Below are positions 25,395 through 35,081 of a stretch of DNA of 64,000 nt, in pieces. Location of the stretch: contig NC_066583.1 of NCBI RefSeq assembly GCF_024323335.1, positions 412,932,031 through 412,996,030 of the forward strand, read 5' to 3'. The stretch comes from Lathyrus oleraceus (taxonomy: Eukaryota > Streptophyta > Magnoliopsida > Fabales > Fabaceae). Positions within the stretch are counted from its first letter, which is position 1. Every line of letters starts with the position of its first letter. Both the position numbers and the translations under genes were made by a program. Under the pieces are notes generated by a model. That model was given only the letters and a program-made list of their open reading frames with translations, did not search any database and was not told the origin of the DNA.

Positions 25395-25640
25395 CTCTTC
25401 TAACATAAGCATAAGCTGATAATCAGGAAAAGTGAAGCATTGGTAGAGAGGGTCATAAAACTGCAAAAAAACACTCAAGAGTCCTTCAACCATATCAGTA
25501 GATATCACAGACAAAGGTTTCCCATGACGTTGCTTAAAGTCCAAATGATCTAATACAAAGGATGACAATTTTCTTAGCTCTTTCAAATCAGGACATCTGA
25601 AACTGTACTTTTTAGTATTCCTTCGTCCATAATCAATGGT
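25395..25640 (-). pseudogene. N-terminal fragment of a second Ogre ORF1
   Basis: The minus strand encodes KKYSFRCPDLKELRKLSSFVLDHLDF, then FYDPLYQCFTFPDYQL, matching the first 80 or so residues of the O1 ORF1 closely. It is cut at 25395 by the join to LTR-C. The reading through the join is chance. It derives from an Ogre copy whose other parts are not in the window. Confidence 0.75.
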
Positions 25641-25842
25641 CTGAAAATATTTGCAAATAAGATCTTAGTTTCCTTGAAACTTGTTCTTCTGTGATGAATG
25701 TTATGATGCACATGTATGCATGAATGTTACAATCACACACAAGGGATCACACACAAGGCAAACATAAACAAATGTCAAGGGACGGATCAAGTCATCATCA
25801 AGATCAATCATCCATTTTGATGGATTATGATTTTCACCTTAT
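25641..25842 (-). other. Leader remnant upstream of the second ORF1 fragment
   Basis: It resembles 22931-23140 of O1 (the CATGCATGAATG-type and ATCAATCATCCATTTTG blocks). It is cut at 25842 by the start of LTR-D. Confidence 0.5.
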
Positions 25843-26284
25843 TGTCGCATCTCGAAAAATAAGATTCCTCGCGATGGTCGCGGAAAAAATTAGTTCGAAA
25901 AGAGTCGCCGCCGAACTTTATTTATCCCAATGAAGGAATAGGAAAATATTAATAAAACCTTTAGAAAATGGAATAATGATCGTCACAACCATATTCGGGT
26001 TTGGGAGTCGATTATGCAAGGGGAAGGTAATAGCACCCCTCACGTCCGTTGTACTCAATGGGAACCTTTTAGTTTAATTTGCTACTTGAATGTTAGCTAA
26101 TGTTGTTTGTTTTCTTCGAATGAATAAAGATTGAAAATAGAGATGGATGGAAACCTCAAAAGGGGGAAAAAGGAGGTTTTTTATTAGTGTGCTCGCCAAG
26201 ATCTCGCAATCTCGTGCCTACGTATCCTTATGATGCAATAAGGAAATCAGAGCATTCGTAGTTCAGGGAACTACAGTTGGTTGG

Positions 26285-26640
26285 TGTCTTTTAATAAATG
26301 ACTATTTAGATCGTGTTCTAAAGGTAAACGTTAGCTTGTCTACTCTAGGCGGAGGCTTAAGCACTAGTTTGTTGTGCATGTTAGAAAGGATTAAACAATG
26401 TTCTTTTTCAAAAGAGTTTCGATCGCACGGGGCGATGAAAGAGGTTTGATAAGTTGAATGTGTTTTAATGAACAAGTGCTTAGATCGCATCCTAGCGGTT
26501 ATGCATTGGCTTGCATGCTCGCGGTGGAGACTTAAACGCTAGTTTTTGTATGCACTATAAAGGATTAAGCAATGTTCTTTCTAAAAAAGATTTAAGTTGT
26601 TTGTCGCACGAGGGCGAGGAGTTAAGTTTAGTATGTTTTG
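26285..26640. repeat. Two imperfect ~175-bp tandem units in LTR-D
   Basis: TTAGATCG at 26305 recurs at 26480. The following GGCGGAGGCTTAAGC and GGTGGAGACTTAAACG blocks, GGATTAA(A/G)CAATGTTC and the GTCGCAC-type box recur in the same order. Confidence 0.65.
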
Positions 26641-26675
26641 TATTTTGAAGAAGAACGACAAAAGATTGAGCAATA

Positions 26676-27091
26676 TGGTGCACACCAATCGTTCAACTAT
26701 TTCGAGGAATAACAAGGCAAACGCCTTCTATTTCCTTTTTCGTTCAAAATATTATTGAAAAGTATTTGCGAAAATTGAATATGTGGGGTAGTGAGGCATG
26801 CGCCTCCCACTTGCTTATTCAAGGAATGATGAGGCGTGTGCCACCTATTCCTTTATCCAAGTTCATTTAGCGTGTTTTAATCGGAAGTCGATAATTTAAG
26901 CAATATGGCGAGCGCCAATCATTCAATTATTTGAGAGATGGTGAGGCGAACGCCTCCCATCCTTTTTCATCCAAAGTTTATGTCATAAAAATGTTCTTAG
27001 AAGTTAGGTTACTTTAAAAGAAATGATTTGAATTTGAATTTGGTAAGGTTTTAATCGGGCGACAAGAATTCGAGCAATATGGCGAATGCCA
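26676..27091. repeat. Series of small hairpins with varying arms in LTR-D
   Basis: Inverted repeats at 26676-26687 (TGGTG CA CACCA), 26714-26727 (AAGGC AAAC GCCTT), 26793-26806 (GAGGC ATGC GCCTC), 26833-26842 (GGC GTGT GCC), 26906-26917 (TGGCG AG CGCCA), 26943-26956 (GAGGCG AA CGCCTC) and 27080-27091 (TGGC GAAT GCCA). Two types alternate within imperfect repeat units. Confidence 0.75.
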
Positions 27092-27819
27092 ATCATTCGA
27101 ATACACGAGAGATAGTGAAGTGAACGCCTCCTATACTCTTTTTCATCCCAAGTTTAAATTCAAAAAGAATATTCTTAGAAATTATATTGGCTTAGAAAAA
27201 ATGATATGAATTTGCACGGTTAATCGTATTTAGATATAAATACTTGGTGTATCAATCATCTAATCGATTTAATTATAATCGAGTAGGTCCCATTGTAAGA
27301 AAGCCCAAGAGTAAGCTATGTGAGGTTGATGGCGATGCTGGAAAGCAATCGACTTACAAAGGTATTTGAAAAATGGGTTCGATTGAATCGAGTGTTGCTT
27401 GATTTATTTGTGGTTTGAATGGTTTTGGACCGATGAGATTGGAATGGATTTGATTTATGAATTGATGATGAAGTGATAGTGGAAGAAATCGATTGACATT
27501 TAATTATTGAAATTAATTGATTAAAGTTCGATTGAATCATTTAACTAAATTAATTCAAATTAATTAACAAAATTATTTAGTTAAATAAAATAATCAAGTT
27601 AATTAAAATTAATTAATAATAATTAACTAATTGGTCAAAATTTAATTAATTAATTTATTATAAATTAAAAGAAAAAGAATTAAGTGACGAAATCGATTTA
27701 TTTAATTGAATCGGTGTGCTCAAACCGGTTTGTGCGAAATGACAACATGATTAATGTCACTCGCAAGATCTAAACGTGGTGAAAATATTCTATTGATGTG
27801 TTTGAAATTTTTGGGCAGC

Positions 27820-27824
27820 ATAAC
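27820..27824. repeat. Left target site duplication of solo LTR-A
   Basis: ATAAC, matched at 34008-34012. Confidence 0.85.
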
Positions 27825-28146
27825 TGTAGCGGGGTTTTCGTTACCTTTAGGTTTATTGACTAAACCAAAAGTCAACATACAATTCGAGTCGCCACCGCAG
27901 TTTTATTTGTCCAAAGGAAAGGCTAAAAAGCGAACAAAAGCCAAGGTAAGAAGTTTTTCAAATCAAAAACTAATAAAAATGTCAGAGATCTAAGGGAACC
28001 CTTTTTGCAAATATGTGTTGTAGGTTGGTATTTATGAAAAGATTTGACAAAAGATTGAAAGGATGAGAAGAGAATGGATTATATTTACAAATTTTGTTGT
28101 TTGAATGGATGAACCCATTACCTACGTACAATCACAAAGGAGGATC

Positions 28147-28151
28147 AAAAC
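28147..28151. repeat. Left target site duplication of the copia-type solo LTR
   Basis: AAAAC, matched at 29540-29544. The uninterrupted site is visible at about 24205 as ATCAAAACCTCG. Confidence 0.9.
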
Positions 28152-29024
28152 TGTTGGTGTAAGCCCTATAGGCCAATACTTTTGGTACTTGTATCGAATT
28201 ATTTATTAATAATAAAAGGCTTTTTCTTTATTACATTTGTTTAATAAAGTCCCTAGAATAGCTAGTCTGTTTAATGTATCAAGTATGACTTAATCATGAG
28301 ATCACATTAAACATAAGGACACTATTCTTAAAGTATCCGTAGTCGAGCTTTAGTGTGAAGTGGGATAACATTAAAGCATTAAGACACTTATGTTTGTAGA
28401 CTGATGATCACATCTCATGGATCATGGATAAAAAGTTATCAAGTCTTAAACATAGGTATGAATATTAGGAGTAATATTTATACCGGATTGACCCGCTATG
28501 AGAATACTATATAGAAAGTTATGCAAAGTGTCATAAGTTATTCTCATGGTGATAATGGTGTATACCATTCTTCGACCTGAAACCACTATGGATCCTAGAT
28601 GTAGAGTCAAGTGCTTTATTGTTGATCCAACGTTGTCCGTAACTGGATTACCATAAAGACAGTTGATGGGTACTCCACGAAGCATGCTGAGGGACATGAG
28701 TGACCTAGATGGAATTCGCCCATCCTGCATAACAGGATAAATGTCTATGGGCCCAATATTGAACTGGACAAGGATGACACGGTCTATGCCTTGTGTTCAA
28801 TATAGACATAAGGGCAAAAGGGTAATTATACACATAAGTATTATCAGAGAAGGTTTTGTCAGATCACATGACATTTTCGTGTCTTGAGTAGCAGTGATGT
28901 GTTGCTAGATACCGCTCACTGTTTATTATGTTAAATGCGTGATTTAATATAATTGCCAACGTCACGAAAACCTATAGGGTCACATACAAAGGACGGATTG
29001 ATGAGAGATAAAGTAACTAAGGAA

Positions 29025-29135
29025 TACCGTAAGGTACAGTGCCCTTAAGTGAATTATAGAACATCGTAAGGTACGGTGTACTTGAGTAGAATACAAAATA
29101 TGGTAAGGTACCACGGGCTTAAGTGATTTTGGGCA
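29025..29135 (+). repeat. 3 x 37-bp imperfect repeats in the U3 of the copia-type LTR
   Basis: GTAAGGTAC occurs at 29029, 29066 and 29103, exactly 37 bp apart, each followed by a CTTAAGTGA- or CTTGAGTAG-like box. The array ends about 70 bp upstream of the TATA box. Confidence 0.75.
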
Positions 29136-29201
29136 TATTATAAGATGTGGGCCAAAATACACTTAAGTGGGCTTTTAGCTTGAAGCCCACACAAGTGGTT
29201 C

Positions 29202-29209
29202 TATAAATA
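29202..29209 (+). promoter_or_regulatory. TATA box of the copia-type solo LTR
   Basis: TATAAATA, within CTATAAATAG, followed about 50 bp later by a CT-rich stretch. A probable U3 promoter; activity unknown. Confidence 0.6.
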
Positions 29210-29539
29210 GAACCCTTGTGCAGAAGCATTCATTGCGGTTGCATTATTTTAGTTTTCTCACTCTCTCTCTCTCTCACTCAAAGCCTTCATTCGTACCAGC
29301 TAGCACTGAGATTGAAGGAATCCGATCGTGTGGACGGAGTAGAGACGTTGTCATCGCTCAACGTTCGTGATCGCTCCATGGATCTGCATCAAAGGTTTTG
29401 ATCGTCACAAGAGATCTGCACCAAAGGTTTCAATCGTTACAAGAGGTAAATATTCTATCACTGATCATGACCATTCGTAAGGATCTCTATAGGAGAAAAT
29501 TTTAATTTCCGCTGCGTTTTGGACCGCAATTATCCTTCA

Positions 29540-29544
29540 AAAAC
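29540..29544. repeat. Right target site duplication of the copia-type solo LTR
   Basis: AAAAC, matching 28147-28151. Confidence 0.9.
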
Positions 29545-31930
29545 CTCGTAGTTCGGGGTAAAAATCTCAAAGATTGGTGAATTTATTTGATCAAGAGCCT
29601 TAAGGTCTTATGTTATCAAAGGGAGAAAACTCAACCTAAACTAACAATCCACCATGTGAGGAAGGCTTCAACATGCTAGTGAGGGGTTAACCCTATAATA
29701 AGCATGGAAGACTTATAGTCCAATCACTAAGGATGAGGTGAGATTTACATCAACCACTATGATAACTCAAACCTATGACTAATGTTTATGAAAAGTTTTA
29801 ACAAAGGTGGCCATTGGAACCACAAAAACAACTTGAAGTGAGTTGTATTTACAAGTTATATGTATTTATAAAAAATGAAGTCAAAGTAGGATTAAGATTC
29901 ATTCACAATGAGTATTAATGAAAAGATTTTGAAAAGTCAAAGGCATAAGGTCTAGGTTTCTAATTTGAAACAAAGTCAAAGTTTGCAAGAAAAGATTTTG
30001 GCTTGGTTAGAGTGGGGAGAAGAAGAGAAGGGCTAGTCCTAAAGCAATACAAAGATAAGAGAGAAAAGATAAACCCTTGGAGTTCCTTTTCTTGAAATCA
30101 TAGAGATGATTCAAGATGCTCCTCTCCTTTGGACTTAGCACACAATCAAGTAATCAAACAATTTGGATTCAAGCTCCTAGGATCTCCATTTGCCTTGTCT
30201 CTCTTAACTTGGCTACTCATGACAATGGTCCTCTTTACTATCTCAAGATGGAATCCCTATCACACAAGAGCAAACATCAAAAAGTTCACAACACAATAAA
30301 AAGGAATGGACAAAGAATAAGTTTAGATGAGAAGTCCTTTAAAGTCAACTTTGAAATTTAGCATTCCAAAGGCATGAGGCCTAGTTTCTCTTCAACAAGT
30401 TTAGCATTCTAAAGGCATGAGGCCTAGTTTCTCTTGAACTCCTTTAAGCATGGGTATGTCCTAATTCTAAGTCCTTTCTCCTTTTTAAATTAGGTTCACA
30501 CAAAACAAAGACAAAACAATCACAAGACAACAATATATTTATATACAATAATGAGCTCAAATGAGCAAAAGAAAAATGAGTAAGAAATAATTATATATGT
30601 GCTCAAGTGATCAAAGTCAAAAGCAATATGAATAAATGAGTAAGAAATAAATGGCATTAAAGTAAAGGGCAAGAAATTAAATTCTCAAAGTAAAGTTAGT
30701 AATTAGTATGGTTATGTTAGTTTGTCATAAGACAATGTAGCGCTATGTTAAGCAATCGTAAGTGAACTAATGTAGTAGTCACACCTATCTGAGGCCAGTC
30801 AATAAAAATATAGGCAAATAACACAAGTTAGAGATCATGACTAGTAAGCCAAGCTCCACAAAATTGTCATGCCAAAACAAAAGGGGAAGGGCCTTGTATG
30901 GTCTTTATGTTTTTTGCTTGACCAAGAAGCAACCTATCTTGGACACAAAGCAACTCACTTGATCTTTGATCAAGTTGAGTTTGGTTTGGATCAAAGAACG
31001 TTAAACCTCTCATTTGTCAAGACCAACCATAAGACATTAACTCATTGGCCAAATAGTGAAAAGAATGGGATGAAGATGAAAGGGAGGGAAAGAGAATTCA
31101 AGTGTCAAACTCGATTGATCAAATGTGAACCAAGTCATCATCAATCAATGCTAAACAGAAAAGAAATGAAGATTACAAGTCAACAAGTCAATCATAATTT
31201 TTTGGTATTTTTTGAATTAAAAATAAATGCAAAATAAAATAATCAAAATATGGTCAAACCTCAAATTTAATTCACATCAACTTCAACAAGTCCAATTAAA
31301 TTCTCATAGGTCTAACATGGTCAAACAAACTTTGACAAATTTTCTCAACAATTTTAGAAATCAGAAACTATTTAAAAACAATTAAAAACAATAAAAAATA
31401 ACAGAATATGAATTAAAATCTCAAATAAATCTCAAATAAAATAAGAAATTGATGAGACTATTTTTCATTGACTTATACTTATCCATAGGTGTTAGGAAAA
31501 TATTTTTGGATTTTTCAAATATGAGAAAGTAATCAAAAATGAATTAAAACTATTAAAACCCAAATAATTCCCAAAAAATATTAAATTAAGTCACAAAAAT
31601 ATTTAAAAATCAAAATATGAAACTAGATTTTTCAAGAAAATTTTTGGCATTGGTCTCATATTTTTGTAACTTCAAATAAATTTTCTATGAGTTTTTGAAA
31701 ATAAAAGGAATTATCTGAAATTAAAAGAAAATAGGAATAATAGAAAAAAACGCAGCCAACAGATCAAACTCATTAATTGACGTGGCATAGCTCAAAGGCT
31801 CAGAGGCGAGGATGCATGGTAGACTTAAGTCAAGCGCGCAACATAATGCATTAAATTAAGTAATCACAATGGATGCTCAGGATTATAACATTGAGACACG
31901 ATCCAAGGGCTGGGAAACATACACGTGGGG

Positions 31931-31950
31931 ATGGTGGTGGAAACCACTAT
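31931..31950 (-). other. LTR-A hairpin, solo copy
   Basis: ATGGTGGT and ACCACTAT flank GGAA, with one mismatched pair, and CTTCTCCGG follows. Weaker than the copy at 8547-8568. Confidence 0.65.
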
Positions 31951-32041
31951 CTTCTCCGGTGAGATACCAGATTCCAAGCACCACGCGCAGGGAAAAAATT
32001 TGCAATGAAAATGAAATGTAAGGACATCAAAATGAAGCTCA

Positions 32042-32057
32042 GGTGATGTACATCACC
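32042..32057. other. 16-bp perfect palindrome in the solo LTR-A
   Basis: GGTGATGTACATCACC, the core of the palindrome at 8657-8676. Confidence 0.85.
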
Positions 32058-32498
32058 ACTGTATCCATGGATCTTCCTCACTCTTCCTATTCAGAGAGAA
32101 ATGTGAGATGGAAGATCATGGTGTGTCAACTGGAAATGCACGAAATGAACAATTGAGACCACCATTGGCCTGCCTCAAGTGTGAGGACTTCAGAAAACCA
32201 CATAAACCAAAGAAAACTACATTGAATTGCAAGATCTAGATCCAAAAAGTTTGAGGTTCTACCTCTGAAATGGAGCTTCTAAAGCCACGAATTCTTCAAG
32301 ATCTTGATTTGCTTTTGCTCTGGAGATGTAATGGAGATGATAGGTTAAGGAATTGAGCTTTGAAAATTAACTAATGATGTTGAATTTCAACCTTGAAAAA
32401 GAGAGAAAAATCTGAAAATTCCTTTGGTAATGGTTGGTATTTCAATTCTGCAGCACTTCAGGTCTTCACCAGGTTGAGAAATGAATGAGATTAAGCTC

Positions 32499-32508
32499 TT
32501 ATTTATAG
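32499..32508 (-). promoter_or_regulatory. TATA box of the solo LTR-A
   Basis: The minus strand reads CTATAAATAA, aligned with 9116-9124. Confidence 0.55.
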
Positions 32509-34007
32509 CTGATGAGGGTTGTGAAGCATGGTTCCCTCGTGTGCATGGAATTTGAAATTTGCTTGCATGGGCCTGTGCAAGCGTCTAGCAGGCCCAAAAA
32601 TGAGTGAAACACCATGCTGATACCTCATGGAATGGATTTGGACGTGTAAAATAAACTGAACAAGCTTGCATACCAAATTATAACATGAAATTCCAAAATG
32701 GACATAAAGAATGAACTCTTCGAAACTCACACATGGAAAGTCCAAAAAAGTAATGTGAATAATGGTTGGAAAGCCCTTGAAATAAGGAACAAAAGTCATG
32801 TCGGGAAAAAAAATCATTTTGCATTTGGAAATTAGTGAAAACTGACTGTGAAAGTTTGGGCACAAAACATGTCTAAGTCACCCTTTGAAAATTTTCACCA
32901 AAAGCAAACCTCTTCAAGCCCCTTTGTTTCCATGATGCAAGCTTCAAATGGAAAAACCTCCAACATAAATGTTGTATATATTTTCAATATGATCAATTTA
33001 GACTCAAATTTTGCATCATTTGGAATTTTCATGAAAATGTTATGGGCATTTGAAGTTGGGCACTTTTTCAAATTCAATGACTTAGGTACAAGGTGACCTA
33101 TGATGTTTTGTATTATCACATGTATTTATTTTAAGATTATGAAATTTTGTCCAACATAACATTCGAAGTAGACATCTTAATATTTCCAATTCATTTGGTC
33201 TCACCTCAAAATCATAAAAATTAAGGAAGTTAGGTCCTTGGGAATATGACCCAAAATTAGGGGTTTAGTCAAAATGACCTATAATGTTTTGAAATGAATG
33301 ATGACCTTCCAAATTTCAAATGGATTTTTGATGAACATGAAAGTTGTTCATATGGTTCTTAAGAACATGTTTTCTCTTGATGTCATCTTCATTTGACAAA
33401 CACATAAAAAGTTGTACCTCAGTGATCTTCAGTTTATTCAGATGATTCCAATATTGATAAATGAATAATTGATTGGCCTCCCATAAGCTCATATATGCAT
33501 AAAATAATGAATTAAATAACTTCCCTTGATTAAATTTGATCATAGGTTAAGGTTGCTTCATGAGCAAGGCACGGTCAAAGCACATTTGAATTAGGGTTTC
33601 CTTGGGAATCAATCCTCAAGCCCTTTGGGTTATCTTGATCAAATTGGAAAATTGAGATACCTGGGAGACATATATGATGATTAGGAGCTTTGTGGACCAT
33701 TTCCATGCTTGTTCTCATCTTCATCTAGCCATTTCACTTAGCTTAGGAGCCTCCTAGGAGCATTGGAGCACATGATCACTTGAGCTTCAAAACAAAAGAG
33801 TTAGTGACATATACTTGTGCTTTTGGTTAGTAAACAAGATAAGAGAAGAAATAATATACAATACAAGCATGCTTAGTGGTCTCAAACCACTCACACAAGT
33901 CGCAACCCTAGAGTTAAGGAGCCAAACATGCTATGATCCTTGAGGCAATGCACTGAGCAATGATATGATGCCATGAGGGATCTTAGGGTCAAAATTAGGG
34001 TCTTAGA

Positions 34008-34012
34008 ATAAC
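34008..34012. repeat. Right target site duplication of solo LTR-A
   Basis: ATAAC, matching 27820-27824. Confidence 0.85.
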
Positions 34013-35081
34013 GGCATAAAATTACTGAATCCACGGATTAATAAAAAATATCTGATTTTAAAGTGATGAAGATCAAACGGTCACCATTATTATATTTACC
34101 TATTTTCAATATCCCAAACCATTACAACATAAACAGAATTCCAACGCAAAATGAAAAATGAATTGAGAGTTTAATTAGAATACACATCAAACATGTAAAC
34201 AATACAATTTTAAAAAAAATATAGAAAAGTTGCGGAGTCATTTAACTTTATCAGACCAAATTCCATAGCTATTATTGTTATTGCTAATGCACATTACTAT
34301 CATGAATCCAAATGCGGAACACTCTCACTTTTAGGGGACTTCTTCCTCAATAAAATAACCATCGTAATAAAAGAAATCCAAATAATAAACCTCTCTCCCC
34401 CAACAACTTCAAGAACACAAACTAAACTTCATGTTTCTATCACCAATTTTGCAGAATAAGAAAGAAAAAAATGCTAATCACCATAATGATCCAAACAGAA
34501 TTAGAAAATACAACACCAACAAAACTTAATCGAACCGAAGCCACATAAGCAATCAACAATAATTTATGCACTAGAGCTAAAAAAACAAAAATTACCGAAA
34601 CCGAATCGTTGCTGTGCCACTAAAAGGAAATAAATGAAGCATGCTTCGAACCTTTGCTTGAACGGAAATTCTGAGCAGTGGCTGAAGCTTGCCGGTAATG
34701 GCTCTCTCTATCATTCGCAGCAGATGGATAAATGATATGGATCTCAACTGTATTATTGTTGAGTTTCAACTTTACCGTCGGAGTGTTGTTGCGTGTCTCG
34801 GTGTATGGCGGTTTGGCGATAGCATCGCCGGTTTGTATGCGGAAGGTTACTATCGGCAGGGGTTTATTGTGAGTTACATTTGAAAGTCCATTGTAGCATT
34901 TGGTTGTTCTATTGATTACATACTTAAGCACATCAATAAAAAAACTTCAAACACCCAATCTCTGACCACTAGCATATGGACAATTGATTTGATGTGTTTC
35001 TCACGGTGACATATACTTTTGAGGGTAGGCAAGAGCAGCAGATCTATAAATGAAAACTCCTTGTAAAGGTGGCTCCGTGTG
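34013..35081. other. Unclassified 1.07-kb segment, possibly the rest of LTR-D
   Basis: It continues the sequence interrupted by the solo LTR-A at 27819 and ends where LTR-C starts. I recognise no retroelement domain and no repeat shared with the rest of the window. A 103-codon minus-strand ORF at 34620-34931 resembles no family I know and lacks support. TCTATAAATG at about 35043 is TATA-like on the plus strand. It is either the second part of LTR-D or low-copy DNA. Confidence 0.4.

Larger units (their letters stand above)
25843..27819. repeat. LTR-D, a distinct gypsy-type LTR
   Basis: It starts TGTCGCATCTCG at 25843 and has early landmarks of these LTRs: GAGTCGCCGCC, GGGAAGGTAATAGCACCCC and GCCTACGTATCC. 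It contains two imperfect units of about 175 bp (26285-26640) and then small inverted repeats (26676-27091). The far right is A+T-rich (AATTAATTAA blocks, 27540-27670). No end with CA is certain; it may continue at 34013 beyond the solo LTR-A inserted into it. No coding gene is seen. Confidence 0.55.
28152..29539 (+). mobile_element. Solo LTR, probably Ty1/copia, 1,388 bp
   Basis: It begins TGTTGGTG and ends CCTTCA, with AAAAC duplicated on both sides, inserted into LTR-A. There is no internal sequence. A TATA box at 29202-29209 and a CT-rich leader downstream give plus orientation. The end region, with CCGCTGCGTTTTGG shortly before the terminus, is common in plant copia LTRs, but family assignment is uncertain without a database. 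A 37-bp triple repeat lies upstream of the TATA box. Confidence 0.85.
27825..34007 (-). mobile_element. Solo LTR-A, full length, with a nested solo LTR
   Basis: It starts TGTAGCGGGG and ends GTCTTAGA, where the usual end is CA. Five-base duplications ATAAC flank it and no internal region adjoins, so it is a solo LTR left by recombination between the two LTRs of an Ogre-like element. Without the nested copia LTR and one copy of its duplication it is about 4.79 kb, the size of the complete LTR-A. It contains the hairpin (31931-31950), palindrome (32042-32057) and TATA box (32499-32508). ORFs at 30869 and elsewhere are LTR shadows. Confidence 0.85.

Noticed and set aside
7485..31237. ORF starting MPKEKKNDLVW or MPKQKGKGLVW, present at 7485, 24673 and 30869
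   Set aside because: It recurs only because it lies in three copies of LTR-A. It is antisense to the element, differs in length between copies and resembles no known protein.
34620..34931. 103-codon minus-strand ORF as a host gene
   Set aside because: No recognisable motif, no gene structure, and the surrounding DNA may be LTR.
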